Positions 8,512 to 16,504 of a stretch of DNA of 64,000 nt are shown here, one piece after another; position 1 is the first letter of the stretch, and each line of letters starts with the position of its first letter. The translations under genes and the position numbers were made by a program. The stretch is from Chitinispirillaceae bacterium (lineage in GTDB: Bacteria; Fibrobacterota; Chitinivibrionia; Chitinivibrionales; Chitinispirillaceae): assembly GCA_016929595.1 (NCBI GenBank), contig JAFGIN010000027.1:1-64000 (forward strand), read 5' to 3'. The notes beneath the pieces are model-generated. The model was not told the origin of the DNA. It ran no database searches and was given only the letters and a program-made list of their open reading frames with translations.

Positions 8512-10129
8512 TGTATTTGTGACTGGATGTATGTTTTTCTGTTTTTGCACAAATGGAGATTCTCCTTTGAGCGGAACCAGCGAACAAGGCAATGCCCGCG
8601 TTGCAGCGACAATCTGTAATCCTGATTTGAGCCCATCAATCGGAACAAGTGTTACCTTACGAAGAAGTGATTATATTGCAAACACAGCACAATCAATTCC
8701 AGATGCGCGAATCTACAGAGACGCTGTTACGGGATCTGATGGCTCATTCATTATTGATTCAGTTGACACAGGCTCCTATTTTATAGAAGTAAACGATCAT
8801 ATCGCAAACGCAGTATTATTGAAATGTTCGATCACAACATCAGATACATTTGTCGCATTTGGAAAAGATACCCTCCAGCCATATTCTATAGTCAAGGGCA
8901 AAGCACCATCTGTATCACCTGATAAAAAATACTCCGTTAAGATTGATGGTCTGGAACGATTTTACGAAGTTAATCCTGACGGATCATTCAGTGCACCCGA
9001 TCTTCCCCGGGGTACATTTACATTCAGGATAACAGATCAGACTTCCACTGAAAAGCCGCATATAATACCGGATATTACTACGCAACCGGGAATGCTGACA
9101 ATACTTCCCGGTAACGGATGGCTCTTTTTCAAACCGGTATACCTTAACACAACCTCAACAGGAGCGGCTATCACCAGTAATCTGTATCGGTTTCCGGTTC
9201 TCATCCGCCTCAACAGTTCGAACTTTCCATTCAATGAAGCCAAAATTGACGGTAGCGACATCCGTTTTATCAAGACCGGACCTGATTCAACCCAGTTAAC
9301 ATTTGAAATTGAACGATGGGACGCTATGAACAATCAGGCTGAAATCTGGGTCACCTTTGATACCATTTACGGTAATTCTGATAAAAAGATGTGTATCATG
9401 CAATGGGGGAATCCGGATGCTGCCGAAGGTGTGTCTGCCGGAACAGCCTTTGATACTGCTGATGGATTCGGAGCGGTTCTGCACCTTTCCGATAACATAA
9501 CTGCTGCGGATGCTACACCGAACAGGTTCAACGGACAGCCCTCCAATATTGAAAAAATCAGGGGTATGGTCGGCAATGCCGGAGGATTTTCCGTTATAAA
9601 CAAGAGCCATATCAGTATCGAAAACTCAGCGGGCGGCACGCTTAACTTCCCGCAAAACGGATCCTATACCATTTCAGCCTGGATCAACGCCGACAGTACT
9701 GCCAGCAATCGGGTCATTATCGGCAAAGGAGACCTTCAGTATTATCTCAGGATTCACAATCTTAACTGGCATTTTGCAGAATATCATGATACACCCTCAA
9801 AAGGTTGGGAATTTACTTCATCACCCTATTCATTCGGAAAATGGGTCTATGTATGTGGCGTTCGCGATGGAACTTCGCAGTACCTTTATGTAGACGGGGT
9901 ATGTGTTGATAGCAGCAAAACCCTTATGGGTGACAGTGATGGTACCCGCACCGATACTTTTGATATCGATATCGGAAGGAAATTACAGTCTGACGGGACT
10001 GCAAATCTTCATTTTTCCGGGGGAATTGACGAAGTCAGAATATGTACAACAGCAAGAAATGCCGAATGGATAAAACTAAGCTACAGTAACCAATGCAACG
10101 ATAACAATCTGGTAAAATTCGATAATTGA
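8495..10129 (+). CDS. DUF2341/LamG surface (lipo)protein coupled to TIGR02147
   Basis: A 544-residue exported protein whose ATG lies inside the end of the TIGR02147 gene, preceded by AAAGGA. The hydrophobic N-terminus has several Cys residues (12, 16, 18), so lipoprotein processing is possible, but no canonical lipobox is present. A carboxypeptidase-regulatory-like beta-sandwich follows (about 30-110, with GSFIIDSVDTGSYFIEV) and a second, similar segment at about 130-180. A DUF2341 domain spans about 205-325 (FPVLIRLNSSNFPFNEA, EIWVTFDTIYGN). The C-terminal third is a LamG/concanavalin-type lectin fold (SAWINAD, DEVRI). It has the same domain order as the gene at 29216-30880. Family knowledge suggests glycan binding at the surface. 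A pectin methylesterase follows 214 bases downstream on the same strand. Confidence 0.85.
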   Translation: MKRLIDVFVTGCMFFCFCTNGDSPLSGTSEQGNARVAATICNPDLSPSIGTSVTLRRSDYIANTAQSIPDARIYRDAVTGSDGSFIIDSVDTGSYFIEVNDHIANAVLLKCSITTSDTFVAFGKDTLQPYSIVKGKAPSVSPDKKYSVKIDGLERFYEVNPDGSFSAPDLPRGTFTFRITDQTSTEKPHIIPDITTQPGMLTILPGNGWLFFKPVYLNTTSTGAAITSNLYRFPVLIRLNSSNFPFNEAKIDGSDIRFIKTGPDSTQLTFEIERWDAMNNQAEIWVTFDTIYGNSDKKMCIMQWGNPDAAEGVSAGTAFDTADGFGAVLHLSDNITAADATPNRFNGQPSNIEKIRGMVGNAGGFSVINKSHISIENSAGGTLNFPQNGSYTISAWINADSTASNRVIIGKGDLQYYLRIHNLNWHFAEYHDTPSKGWEFTSSPYSFGKWVYVCGVRDGTSQYLYVDGVCVDSSKTLMGDSDGTRTDTFDIDIGRKLQSDGTANLHFSGGIDEVRICTTARNAEWIKLSYSNQCNDNNLVKFDN

Positions 10130-10131
10130 TA

Positions 10132-10207
10132 CCTGTTCAGAATTGAGTAAATTTTCCGCACATCGTTATCTTGCCAACTGATAGTGCGGAAATTCACTCT
10201 GAACAGG
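10132..10207. promoter_or_regulatory. Large imperfect hairpin between surface protein and pectinesterase genes
   Basis: CCTGTTCAGA (10132-10141) pairs exactly with TCTGAACAGG (10198-10207), and inside it TTCCGCAC (10154-10161) pairs with GTGCGGAA (10184-10191), leaving a 22-base loop and a six-base asymmetric bulge. No U-run follows, so a classical terminator is less likely than an RNA stability or processing element, or an operator for the pectinesterase gene 140 bases further on. Confidence 0.5.
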
Positions 10208-10343
10208 ATATTGATTAGTCAAAACGGAGAATACATTGTGAGATTAGAGCACCCGAAGAATACAATTATTATTTACGAGTCTCAGTCAATGAACGTTTTT
10301 CCATATCTCAGGTAGTAATTTTTTCAATAAAAGGAGAAAAACA

Positions 10344-11867
10344 ATGTTCAGAAATAAAAAAACCTTCTTTTTTTCCGGAATACTTTATTTACTCTCTCTA
10401 TTTACAATAGAAACAGAAGCTGTTATTAAAAAAAAAGTGTTCGATTTTGTTGTCGGAGTCGATGGTGATTTCAAAGCGGCGATGGCTGCTGCTGCCAAAT
10501 CGGCATCTTCAAGTAACCGTTTTTTCCTCTTTTTTCCCAGTGGGCAATATAATATCGGAAAACTTACGGGTGATGCAAACGAGGTTACAACTTTTGCTAC
10601 ATCAAATGTATCTTTTATCGGTGAAAATGCTGATAGTACTGTCATTTTTAATAAAGCAATCAATGAAGGGATCAGTATCACTTCAACACTTTATTTTAAA
10701 AACGCCAGCAATCTCTATCTTCAGGATCTCTCAATTTTAAACAAAGCAAATTTCCAGAATGGCGCGAATTTGAATGTGACGGGAAGATATGTTGCAGTCA
10801 GGGAACAGGGAGATAAATTAATTTACAAAAACGTGAAACTCCTGAGTACGCAGGATACGTATTACACCCAGGGTAAACGCACATACTGGGAAAATGGTGA
10901 GATTCATGGATCTGTAGATTTTATATGCGGCCAGGGTGACGTTTTTTTTAATAAGTGTCTTCTATACCTTGAGAGGGATAAAAGTTGCATCACAGCTCCG
11001 GCGACAAAGAGCTCCTGGGGGTATGTATTTATGAATTGTACCATCGATGGGACCGGAAGTAACCACATGCTTGGCCGCTCCTGGAGCAACACACCCCGAT
11101 GTGTTTATATTAACACAACAATGAAAAAATTACCTACAGCAGCAGCCTGGGGAGATCCGATGAATGTTGTGCCCTCACTGTTTGCAGAATATAACAGTAA
11201 AACAGCATCAGGCTCGAAGGTTGATCTGAGTAAACGACGCACATCATATTCAAAAAATGGGGCGAGTGCAACAATAAAGCCGGTTTTAACTGAAGCCCAG
11301 GCAGCTGAGTATACGATAGCCAACGTGCTCAAAGGCAGCGACAACTGGCAACCAGAGAAGTATACAAAGCAGATACCGGCCCCCACTCTACGCAACTCCG
11401 GTTCAGCACTCAAGTGGGATGACAACGAGAACGCCCTGTGCTGGGTCGTTTTTAAAGATAAGAAGTTTTATAAATGTGTCAAAGTAAATAATTGTGATAT
11501 AACCCCGGATGCAAAAGTAAAATATTATGTCCGCGCTGCAAATGAAATGGGTGGATTAGGCCCGGCTTCAAATACGGTTGACGGTATTACCACTGCTATC
11601 GAATATGTGCATAAATTCTCACCCCATAAAATCAGACCAATTGTTGATTATTCACAAAGAAGGCTCAGTTTTGACGTTTCTTCAATAAAAAGCCTCAACA
11701 TTGCCCTGTTTAGGCTCAATGGTACACCTGTTGTTTCAAAAAGCTTCGATAACATTTCGGAAAATTCAAAACTCGAAATTCCCATGGATGGGTTCAGCAG
11801 TGGCACATACCTTTTTAAAACTGACTATGAGGGTACTAAAAAATCCGGATATGTACATATACGGTAG
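10344..11867 (+). CDS. Secreted pectin methylesterase (CE8) with C-terminal secretion tail
   Basis: Hydrolyses methyl esters of homogalacturonan, releasing methanol and exposing pectate for lyases. The 507-residue product starts at an ATG preceded by AAGGAG and has a signal peptide (residues 1-26). The CE8 right-handed beta-helix covers about 30-330. The catalytic signatures are visible: Gln170-Asp171 in QDTYY, Asp192 in GSVDFICG, and Arg245/Trp247 in GRSW. A short fibronectin-like segment lies at about 345-415. The last ~75 residues (LFRLNGTPVVSKSF, GTYLFKTDYEG, YVHIR) match the pattern of type IX secretion sorting domains, so surface display or release by T9SS is expected. It follows the TIGR02147/DUF2341 pair, which suggests joint use or control in pectin breakdown. 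The partner lyase is at 26845-29133. Confidence 0.92.
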   Translation: MFRNKKTFFFSGILYLLSLFTIETEAVIKKKVFDFVVGVDGDFKAAMAAAAKSASSSNRFFLFFPSGQYNIGKLTGDANEVTTFATSNVSFIGENADSTVIFNKAINEGISITSTLYFKNASNLYLQDLSILNKANFQNGANLNVTGRYVAVREQGDKLIYKNVKLLSTQDTYYTQGKRTYWENGEIHGSVDFICGQGDVFFNKCLLYLERDKSCITAPATKSSWGYVFMNCTIDGTGSNHMLGRSWSNTPRCVYINTTMKKLPTAAAWGDPMNVVPSLFAEYNSKTASGSKVDLSKRRTSYSKNGASATIKPVLTEAQAAEYTIANVLKGSDNWQPEKYTKQIPAPTLRNSGSALKWDDNENALCWVVFKDKKFYKCVKVNNCDITPDAKVKYYVRAANEMGGLGPASNTVDGITTAIEYVHKFSPHKIRPIVDYSQRRLSFDVSSIKSLNIALFRLNGTPVVSKSFDNISENSKLEIPMDGFSSGTYLFKTDYEGTKKSGYVHIR

Positions 11868-12000
11868 TTCATTGTTTTTGCGATCTCAGATTTTTACTGT
11901 TTATGCTATTTTCTGTAAAGCAATACCCTGTGAGTTAAATGACACGTTTTTAATGACGCTCACAAATGCTCCCACAGAGCGGTTCGCGATTTAGAATGAT

Positions 12001-12024
12001 GCTGCGCAGTAACAACTGCGCAGC
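12001..12024. terminator. Hairpin between convergent pectinesterase and hcp genes
   Basis: GCTGCGCAGT-AACA-ACTGCGCAGC is a perfect 10-bp stem with a four-base loop, 10 bases past the hcp stop and 134 bases past the pectinesterase stop. Neither side has a strong U-run, but the position between convergent genes suggests a shared bidirectional terminator. Confidence 0.6.
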
Positions 12025-12033
12025 TTATGAAGA

Positions 12034-13665
12034 CTATTTTTTAAGAATAGCAGCAAGATCCTGATCAGGCGTGGTTATCGGCATGATATTGAAGTTTTCA
12101 ACAAGGAAGTTAAGAATGTTAGGTGTAACGAATGCCGGCAGTGTCGGACCGAGTCTGATATTCTTTATCCCAAGCGACAGCAGGGAAAGAAGAATTACTA
12201 CAGCTTTCTGTTCATACCAGGATAGTATAAAAGATAACGGAAGATCGTTAACTCCGCACTTGAATGCATCTGCAAGAGCAAGCGCAATCTTGACTGCACT
12301 GTAAGCATCATTGCACTGTCCAACATCCAACAGGCGTGGAATACCGCCAATTTCTCCGATATCAAGATGATTGAATCTGAATTTACCGCAGGCAAGGGTC
12401 AGCACAACGGTGTCTTTCGGTGTTTTTTCAACAAATTCTGTATAATAATTGCGTCCAGGCTTTGCGCCGTCACACCCACCAACCAGGAAGAAATGCTTTA
12501 TCGCGCCAGCTTTCACTGCGTCGATTACCGTTCCAGCAACACTCATCACTGTGTTGCGTGCAAAACCGGTTGTCAGGGTGATACCATCCTTTGCAGGAAG
12601 ACCGCCCAGTGCTTTGGCTTTATTTATGACTGCAGAAAAATCTTTGTTTACAACGTGCACACATCCGGGGAACTGGACAAGACCACAGGTAAAGACTCTG
12701 TCTGAGTAAGATTCTCTGGGCTTCTGAATGCAGTTAGTTGTAAAGAGAAACGCCGCAGGAACATTGTCAAACTCTTTCTGCTGATTCTGCCAGGCGGTTC
12801 CAAAATGTCCAACAAGATGTTGGTATTTTTTCAATTCCGGGTATCCGTGTGCAGGAAGCATTTCACCATGTGTGTAGATATTTACCCCGGTCCCATCTGT
12901 CTGTTTCAGCAGTTGTTCAAGATCGAGAAGATCGTGACCGCTCACAACGATTGCAGGACCCGCTTTCCATGCAGTTGACACTTTGGTTGGTTCAGGATGG
13001 CCGTATGTACCGGTGTTGGCGTCGTCAAGTATCTCCATTGTTCTTATATTTACCTGGCCGCATTTCATATTCAGGGCAACCATTTCATCTACTGTCGGAT
13101 TCTCTTTGTTCAAAGCTGCGAGCGCTTCTGCCACAAATGCGAATATCGCTTCATCTTTTCTACCAAGTACATAGGCGTGATCTGCATACGCAGCGAGGCC
13201 CTTCAGTCCAAGTACAAGCAACTGCTGTAATGAGCGGATATCCTCATTTGGCTGGCTTGCAGGAATACTGTGTGCTTCACCCTGTGCAATAATAGCAGCA
13301 TCACTGGAAGCCGGAGTGAATGTAACCGATGCTGGCGCATTATCGAATACTACACCGGCATTTTTGAGTTTCGCAATAAAATCGGTTTTAATTTTTTCAG
13401 CTGTCTGAATTAAACTGATTATTGTTGCATCATAAAAATTAACATTTGTTACTGTGGTAAACAAAGCTTCAATGATATATTTGTCAACTGCTTCATCCTT
13501 GACATTATTTTTTCGACCTTCATTTGCTAACCAGCCCAGACCATGCAACTGGTAAATTAAAAGGTCCTGAAGTGATGATGTCGATGGTTCTTTACCACAA
13601 ACACCTTTGACAGTACAGCCTTTTCCCTGTACTGTTTGTTCACACTGATAACAGAACATTCCCAT
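12034..13665 (-). CDS. hcp: Hydroxylamine reductase / hybrid cluster protein
   Basis: A 543-residue hybrid-cluster protein carrying a cubane [4Fe-4S] cluster and an Fe-S-O hybrid cluster. Family members reduce hydroxylamine and, physiologically, nitric oxide in anaerobes. The N-terminal cysteines are C5-x2-C8-x8-C17-x5-C23, the spacing of the class found in strict anaerobes rather than the enterobacterial CX2CX11CX6C type. Hybrid-cluster ligand regions (HGEMLPAHGYPEL, CGLVQFPGCVHVVNKDF, GGCDGAKPGR, LACGKFRFN) are intact. The start at 13665 has AAGGAG eight bases upstream. Its leader contains a perfect FNR-type palindrome at 13927-13940 and an unusual 84-base symmetric palindrome. It lies next to asrABC and a flavodiiron gene, forming a nitrosative-stress and anaerobic cluster. 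Confidence 0.96.
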   Translation of the reverse strand: MGMFCYQCEQTVQGKGCTVKGVCGKEPSTSSLQDLLIYQLHGLGWLANEGRKNNVKDEAVDKYIIEALFTTVTNVNFYDATIISLIQTAEKIKTDFIAKLKNAGVVFDNAPASVTFTPASSDAAIIAQGEAHSIPASQPNEDIRSLQQLLVLGLKGLAAYADHAYVLGRKDEAIFAFVAEALAALNKENPTVDEMVALNMKCGQVNIRTMEILDDANTGTYGHPEPTKVSTAWKAGPAIVVSGHDLLDLEQLLKQTDGTGVNIYTHGEMLPAHGYPELKKYQHLVGHFGTAWQNQQKEFDNVPAAFLFTTNCIQKPRESYSDRVFTCGLVQFPGCVHVVNKDFSAVINKAKALGGLPAKDGITLTTGFARNTVMSVAGTVIDAVKAGAIKHFFLVGGCDGAKPGRNYYTEFVEKTPKDTVVLTLACGKFRFNHLDIGEIGGIPRLLDVGQCNDAYSAVKIALALADAFKCGVNDLPLSFILSWYEQKAVVILLSLLSLGIKNIRLGPTLPAFVTPNILNFLVENFNIMPITTPDQDLAAILKK

Positions 13666-13752
13666 TTTAACTCCTTCATAGTATTTGAAACTATTTTAAT
13701 TAAATGATATTTAGTACCCCATTTCATAAATATACTCACCTATAATTTGCTC

Positions 13753-13836
13753 TTTTTCTCTCTATCTTTGTCACTTGTCAGTTAAATACTGCCATGGTAG
13801 TATTCGACCTTCCTCGTTTCGCGATAGAGAGAAAAA
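13753..13836. promoter_or_regulatory. 84-nt two-tier symmetric palindrome in the hcp leader
   Basis: The outer arms TTTTTCTCTCTATC (13753-13766) and GATAGAGAGAAAAA (13823-13836) are perfect 14-base complements. The inner AATACTGCCATGGTAGTATT (13785-13804) is complementary to itself at 18 of 20 positions. Both share the exact centre 13794.5, with 18-base unpaired spacers on each side. It lies 88-171 bases upstream of the hcp start. It could be an RNA element, a regulator site or a miniature mobile element. Confidence 0.75.
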
Positions 13837-13926
13837 TTGCGGCGTTCTCCTGTGACCATATTTATGAAAAGGGGTACTTAGTTCTTTCACGCTATAGTAA
13901 TATGCCATAAGCCGGTGTTTAAATCC

Positions 13927-13940
13927 TTGATTCAGATCAA
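13927..13940. promoter_or_regulatory. FNR/CRP-family binding site upstream of hcp
   Basis: TTGAT-TCAG-ATCAA is a perfect copy of the FNR-type consensus (TTGAT-N4-ATCAA). A weak -10-like CATATT on the minus strand (13899-13904) is 32 bases from the site centre, the geometry of class II activation, pointing toward hcp. HcpR, Dnr and FNR regulators use similar sites; which one acts here cannot be told. Confidence 0.7.
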
Positions 13941-13983
13941 GAAAAAGCTATTTAAGTCTCACGGTAAAGTGTAAATCACATCT

Positions 13984-14070
13984 TTATTTGATAATCGTTA
14001 TAGCAGAAACCGGACATCTTTCAGCAGCCTGCTTACAATCAGACTTCATATCCTTATGGGTAGCAGGGAG
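13984..14070 (-). pseudogene. C-terminal remnant of a 4Fe-4S ferredoxin
   Basis: The minus strand, open from a TAG codon at 14071-14073, encodes about 28 residues ending in MKSDCKQAAERCPVSAITII-K and stop. The spacing C-x6-C-P-V-x-A-I is that of the end of bacterial ferredoxins (compare the intact ferredoxin at 49371-49568). No start with a ribosome site and no first CxxCxxC motif remain, so it appears to be a decayed gene between the HD-domain gene and hcp. The alternative is a chance match, but the terminal CPxxAI is specific. Confidence 0.55.
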
Positions 14071-14085
14071 CTATACTATCGAATT

Positions 14086-14490
14086 TTACCGTTCAGACTC
14101 CATTCGATTAACAATTGCATCGGCTTCTTTAAGTATAGCCAGTTCTATATAATCATATCTGGACCGGGAGTGATGATTCCCGATTATTTCCGAAATTTTC
14201 CTTATTCTGTCATTATCCATGCCGATACTTTGAAGAATTCGCTCAGCTTCAGGTGGCCCATATTTTTCCTGAAGAGGCCCGTTATTATAACCGTGAATTT
14301 TCTCTGCAGGTTTAATTCCGACATCATGCAGCAGTGCAGAGGCGATAAGGACCTCATGATCACTTCCGCTACTGTTCTCTGCAATTCGCAGAGCATGGTG
14401 TAGTACCGAAAGTGCATGTTCGATACGTCGGTAATCGTTTTCAAAGAATTGTATAAGTGCTTCAGTAATAATCGCTTTTGGATAATCCAT
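14086..14490 (-). CDS. HD-domain phosphohydrolase-like protein
   Basis: A 134-residue single-domain HD protein. Metal-binding residues are in place: His25 and His31/32, the His55-Asp56 pair (ALLHDVG), HH in IIGNHHSRS (about 98-99), and the late Asp in LKEADAIVNR. Small HD proteins of this kind hydrolyse phosphomonoesters or nucleotides; the substrate is unknown. AAAGGA precedes the start at 14490. It is the last intact gene of the minus-strand run asrA-asrB-asrC-(33-codon ORF)-HD. Family knowledge: similar HD genes are frequently placed beside hcp and asr genes in anaerobes, so a role in the same stress response is plausible. Confidence 0.85.
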   Translation of the reverse strand: MDYPKAIITEALIQFFENDYRRIEHALSVLHHALRIAENSSGSDHEVLIASALLHDVGIKPAEKIHGYNNGPLQEKYGPPEAERILQSIGMDNDRIRKISEIIGNHHSRSRYDYIELAILKEADAIVNRMESER

Positions 14491-14551
14491 AGTGATTCCT
14501 TTACATTTAAAATCCGCTTCAGGCTGATTTATTTGTCAATACCAGCAATCG

Positions 14552-14653
14552 TCAGTTTTTCTCAGGATAAATGTCGGTGCGTATCATAAAACTGTTGGTC
14601 GCTCCTGTCTCTATGTGTGTTTCTGCGATGGCTATGTTTTCTGCAGGTAACAT
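14552..14653 (-). CDS. Possible 33-residue small protein in the asr operon
   Basis: A short frame, MLPAENIAIAETHIETGATN and so on to FMIRTDIYPEKN-stop, begins 22 bases after the asrC stop and has a good Shine-Dalgarno (ATGGAG, seven bases before the ATG). It fills the gap between asrC and the HD gene. No family recognised; no signal peptide, cysteines or membrane segment. The well-placed ribosome site and operon position support expression, but the length makes chance possible. Confidence 0.35.
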   Translation of the reverse strand: MLPAENIAIAETHIETGATNSFMIRTDIYPEKN

Positions 14654-14674
14654 TTTTTACTCCATTTGCAAAAT

Positions 14675-15700
14675 TCATAAAGAGCCCGGAATGGTTGATT
14701 TTGTATCCCATGCGTCAGTGTCATACCCGTACATGTACCCACTCCATTGCATTGTGGGGGCAATCCGTGCTTCAGGGTTAAGAGTGATACCACGAAGTAA
14801 CCAGTCCCGGAATACCTGGTAGCCGGTTCGGTCAACGATGTAGCCGACATGTTCTTTAACGAGCGATTTGTCAATATATTGCTGAATGTAGGGATAGAGA
14901 TTTTCCATTATCCCAAGTACCACTTTAGCGGTTACCCATTCAGCAAATGGTGCAGCAAGGCGCGGATTTTTTTTCCCCGTGCGCCCCATCACCACAAGCC
15001 GGAAAAATTTCTGAGGATTTCTGGTCCAGGCCTGGGTTGGGCACACAAGCACACATTCACCGCACCCAATACATCTGCGAGGGTCTCTTTCCACCTTGAA
15101 ATCAACCATCGATAATGCGCCAGTCACTTTTTTCCTGCAATTCTTCACACATGCTTCACATCCGATGCATGACTGGGTTTCATATTCCGGAAGGGCCTGT
15201 CCGATGACCCCGATATCCTGCATATGTGCTTTAATGCAATCGTTTGGACAACCGGTGACCGCTATCTTGACATGAAAATCATTGGGGTATACAGTTTTCT
15301 CTATTTCCAGTGCCATTTTTGTTGTGTCAAAATTAGCGAATGGACATACACGATTACCTATACATGCTGATATGTTACGTGTCCCGGCAGCAGGGTAGCC
15401 CTCACGTGATGAGATCACCTCTGTAGAAAGGTGCTGTCCTGTAAAGGCAATGTAATCAGTAATCAGATTGTTAATTTCAGCCATTTTTTCGAATGGAATG
15501 CCTGGTATTTCAAACCCCTGTCGGGTTGTCAGGTGAACAGTACCGTTTCCGTATATTTCAGCAACTTTTTTCATCAGTTCAAGGTGTCTGGCCTCGAGAT
15601 GGCCGCCGGGTACTCTGATACGTAAACAGGTAAGTGCCCTGTTTTTTGTAATACGCCAGGCATTTTTAACAGTTTTTTTACGGTTGATATCACGTATCAT
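14675..15700 (-). CDS. asrC: Anaerobic sulfite reductase subunit C (siroheme)
   Basis: Catalytic subunit of the dissimilatory-like anaerobic sulfite reductase (AsrABC), which reduces sulfite to sulfide with NADH-derived electrons. In the 341 residues, the nitrite/sulfite reductase ferredoxin-like half is followed by the siroheme-[4Fe-4S] ligands in SACIGNRVC (C-x5-C) and GCPNDC (C-x3-C). Two ferredoxin-type motifs follow: CIGCEACVKNC and CIGCGECVLVCP. The length fits the Salmonella/Clostridium AsrC family. GGAGA precedes the ATG at 15700, 12 bases after the asrB stop, showing operon organisation. Cytoplasmic. Confidence 0.95.
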   Translation of the reverse strand: MIRDINRKKTVKNAWRITKNRALTCLRIRVPGGHLEARHLELMKKVAEIYGNGTVHLTTRQGFEIPGIPFEKMAEINNLITDYIAFTGQHLSTEVISSREGYPAAGTRNISACIGNRVCPFANFDTTKMALEIEKTVYPNDFHVKIAVTGCPNDCIKAHMQDIGVIGQALPEYETQSCIGCEACVKNCRKKVTGALSMVDFKVERDPRRCIGCGECVLVCPTQAWTRNPQKFFRLVVMGRTGKKNPRLAAPFAEWVTAKVVLGIMENLYPYIQQYIDKSLVKEHVGYIVDRTGYQVFRDWLLRGITLNPEARIAPTMQWSGYMYGYDTDAWDTKSTIPGSL

Positions 15701-15712
15701 ACATTCTCCATA

Positions 15713-16504
15713 TCAATCAATAAGATGTAAGGCTTTATCGTAACGGAATACTGGTCCATCAACACACACATAGCTGTTGTCGATTTTGCAGTGGCCGCAT
15801 TTTCCCAGGCCACAGGCCATGCGCCTTTCAAAAGAGAGCCAGATCTGTTCCTGTTTTATACCGCGACTGAAAAACTGTGCAGAAGTATATTTCATCATGA
15901 CGGGCGGTCCAACGATAACAACATGTGTCTGAGACAGGTCCGGGATATCTACATCTGCAACATGACTTGTGATTAACCCGGTACGCCCATTCCAGGAGCA
16001 CGCTTCTTTGTCGATGGTGACGATAGTTTGTACCAACTTGCTCCATTCATCAATCTCGTCTTTGTAGAGGACCGATTCGGGGTTTTTGAAACCGAATAGC
16101 AAGCGGGTGTTGGCCGCAAGCTTTTTGTCTGCAAGGCGGGACCGGATCAGGGTTCGTACCGGAGCGACAGCGCATCCACCAGCCGCAACCACCAGAGTCG
16201 CATTTTCATACAACGCAGATGGAAACGCAACACCATAGGGTCCACGAATGAACAGTTGCTCACCCACTTTGCATGTTGAAATCGCGCATGTTAAATGACC
16301 GACCGCCCGGATTGTCAGTTGAATCCAGCCATCGCCCGTACCACTGACTGAAATCGGCGCCTCTCCAATGCCTGGTATCGACACTTCAACAAATTGTCCA
16401 TGATCCGGTCTGATTGATGATTCGAGCGTAAATGTATATTCAACATCCGTTTCTTTAATAATATCTGTAATACGGTTTGCAACAGGGACCCATGCATTAT
16501 TCAT
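15713..16504 (-). CDS. asrB: Anaerobic sulfite reductase subunit B (flavoprotein)
   Basis: FAD- and NAD(P)H-binding electron-transfer subunit of AsrABC, related to the dihydroorotate dehydrogenase electron-transfer subunit. An FAD-binding barrel (about 1-100, with RPDHGQFVEVSIPG), an NAD-binding domain (about 100-220, AAGGCAVAPVRTL) and a C-terminal [2Fe-2S] motif (CGLGKCGHCKID-x4-C) are visible. The chosen ATG (MNNAWVP) at 16504 overlaps the asrA stop by eight bases, the usual coupling. A longer frame from 16537 would begin inside asrA and adds an unlikely leader. 263 residues, near the family length. Confidence 0.94.
   Translation of the reverse strand: MNNAWVPVANRITDIIKETDVEYTFTLESSIRPDHGQFVEVSIPGIGEAPISVSGTGDGWIQLTIRAVGHLTCAISTCKVGEQLFIRGPYGVAFPSALYENATLVVAAGGCAVAPVRTLIRSRLADKKLAANTRLLFGFKNPESVLYKDEIDEWSKLVQTIVTIDKEACSWNGRTGLITSHVADVDIPDLSQTHVVIVGPPVMMKYTSAQFFSRGIKQEQIWLSFERRMACGLGKCGHCKIDNSYVCVDGPVFRYDKALHLID

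Noticed and set aside
12849-13292. 147-codon plus-strand frame inside hcp
   Set aside because: Shadow of the hcp reading frame; no start signal and the hcp sequence is fully conserved.
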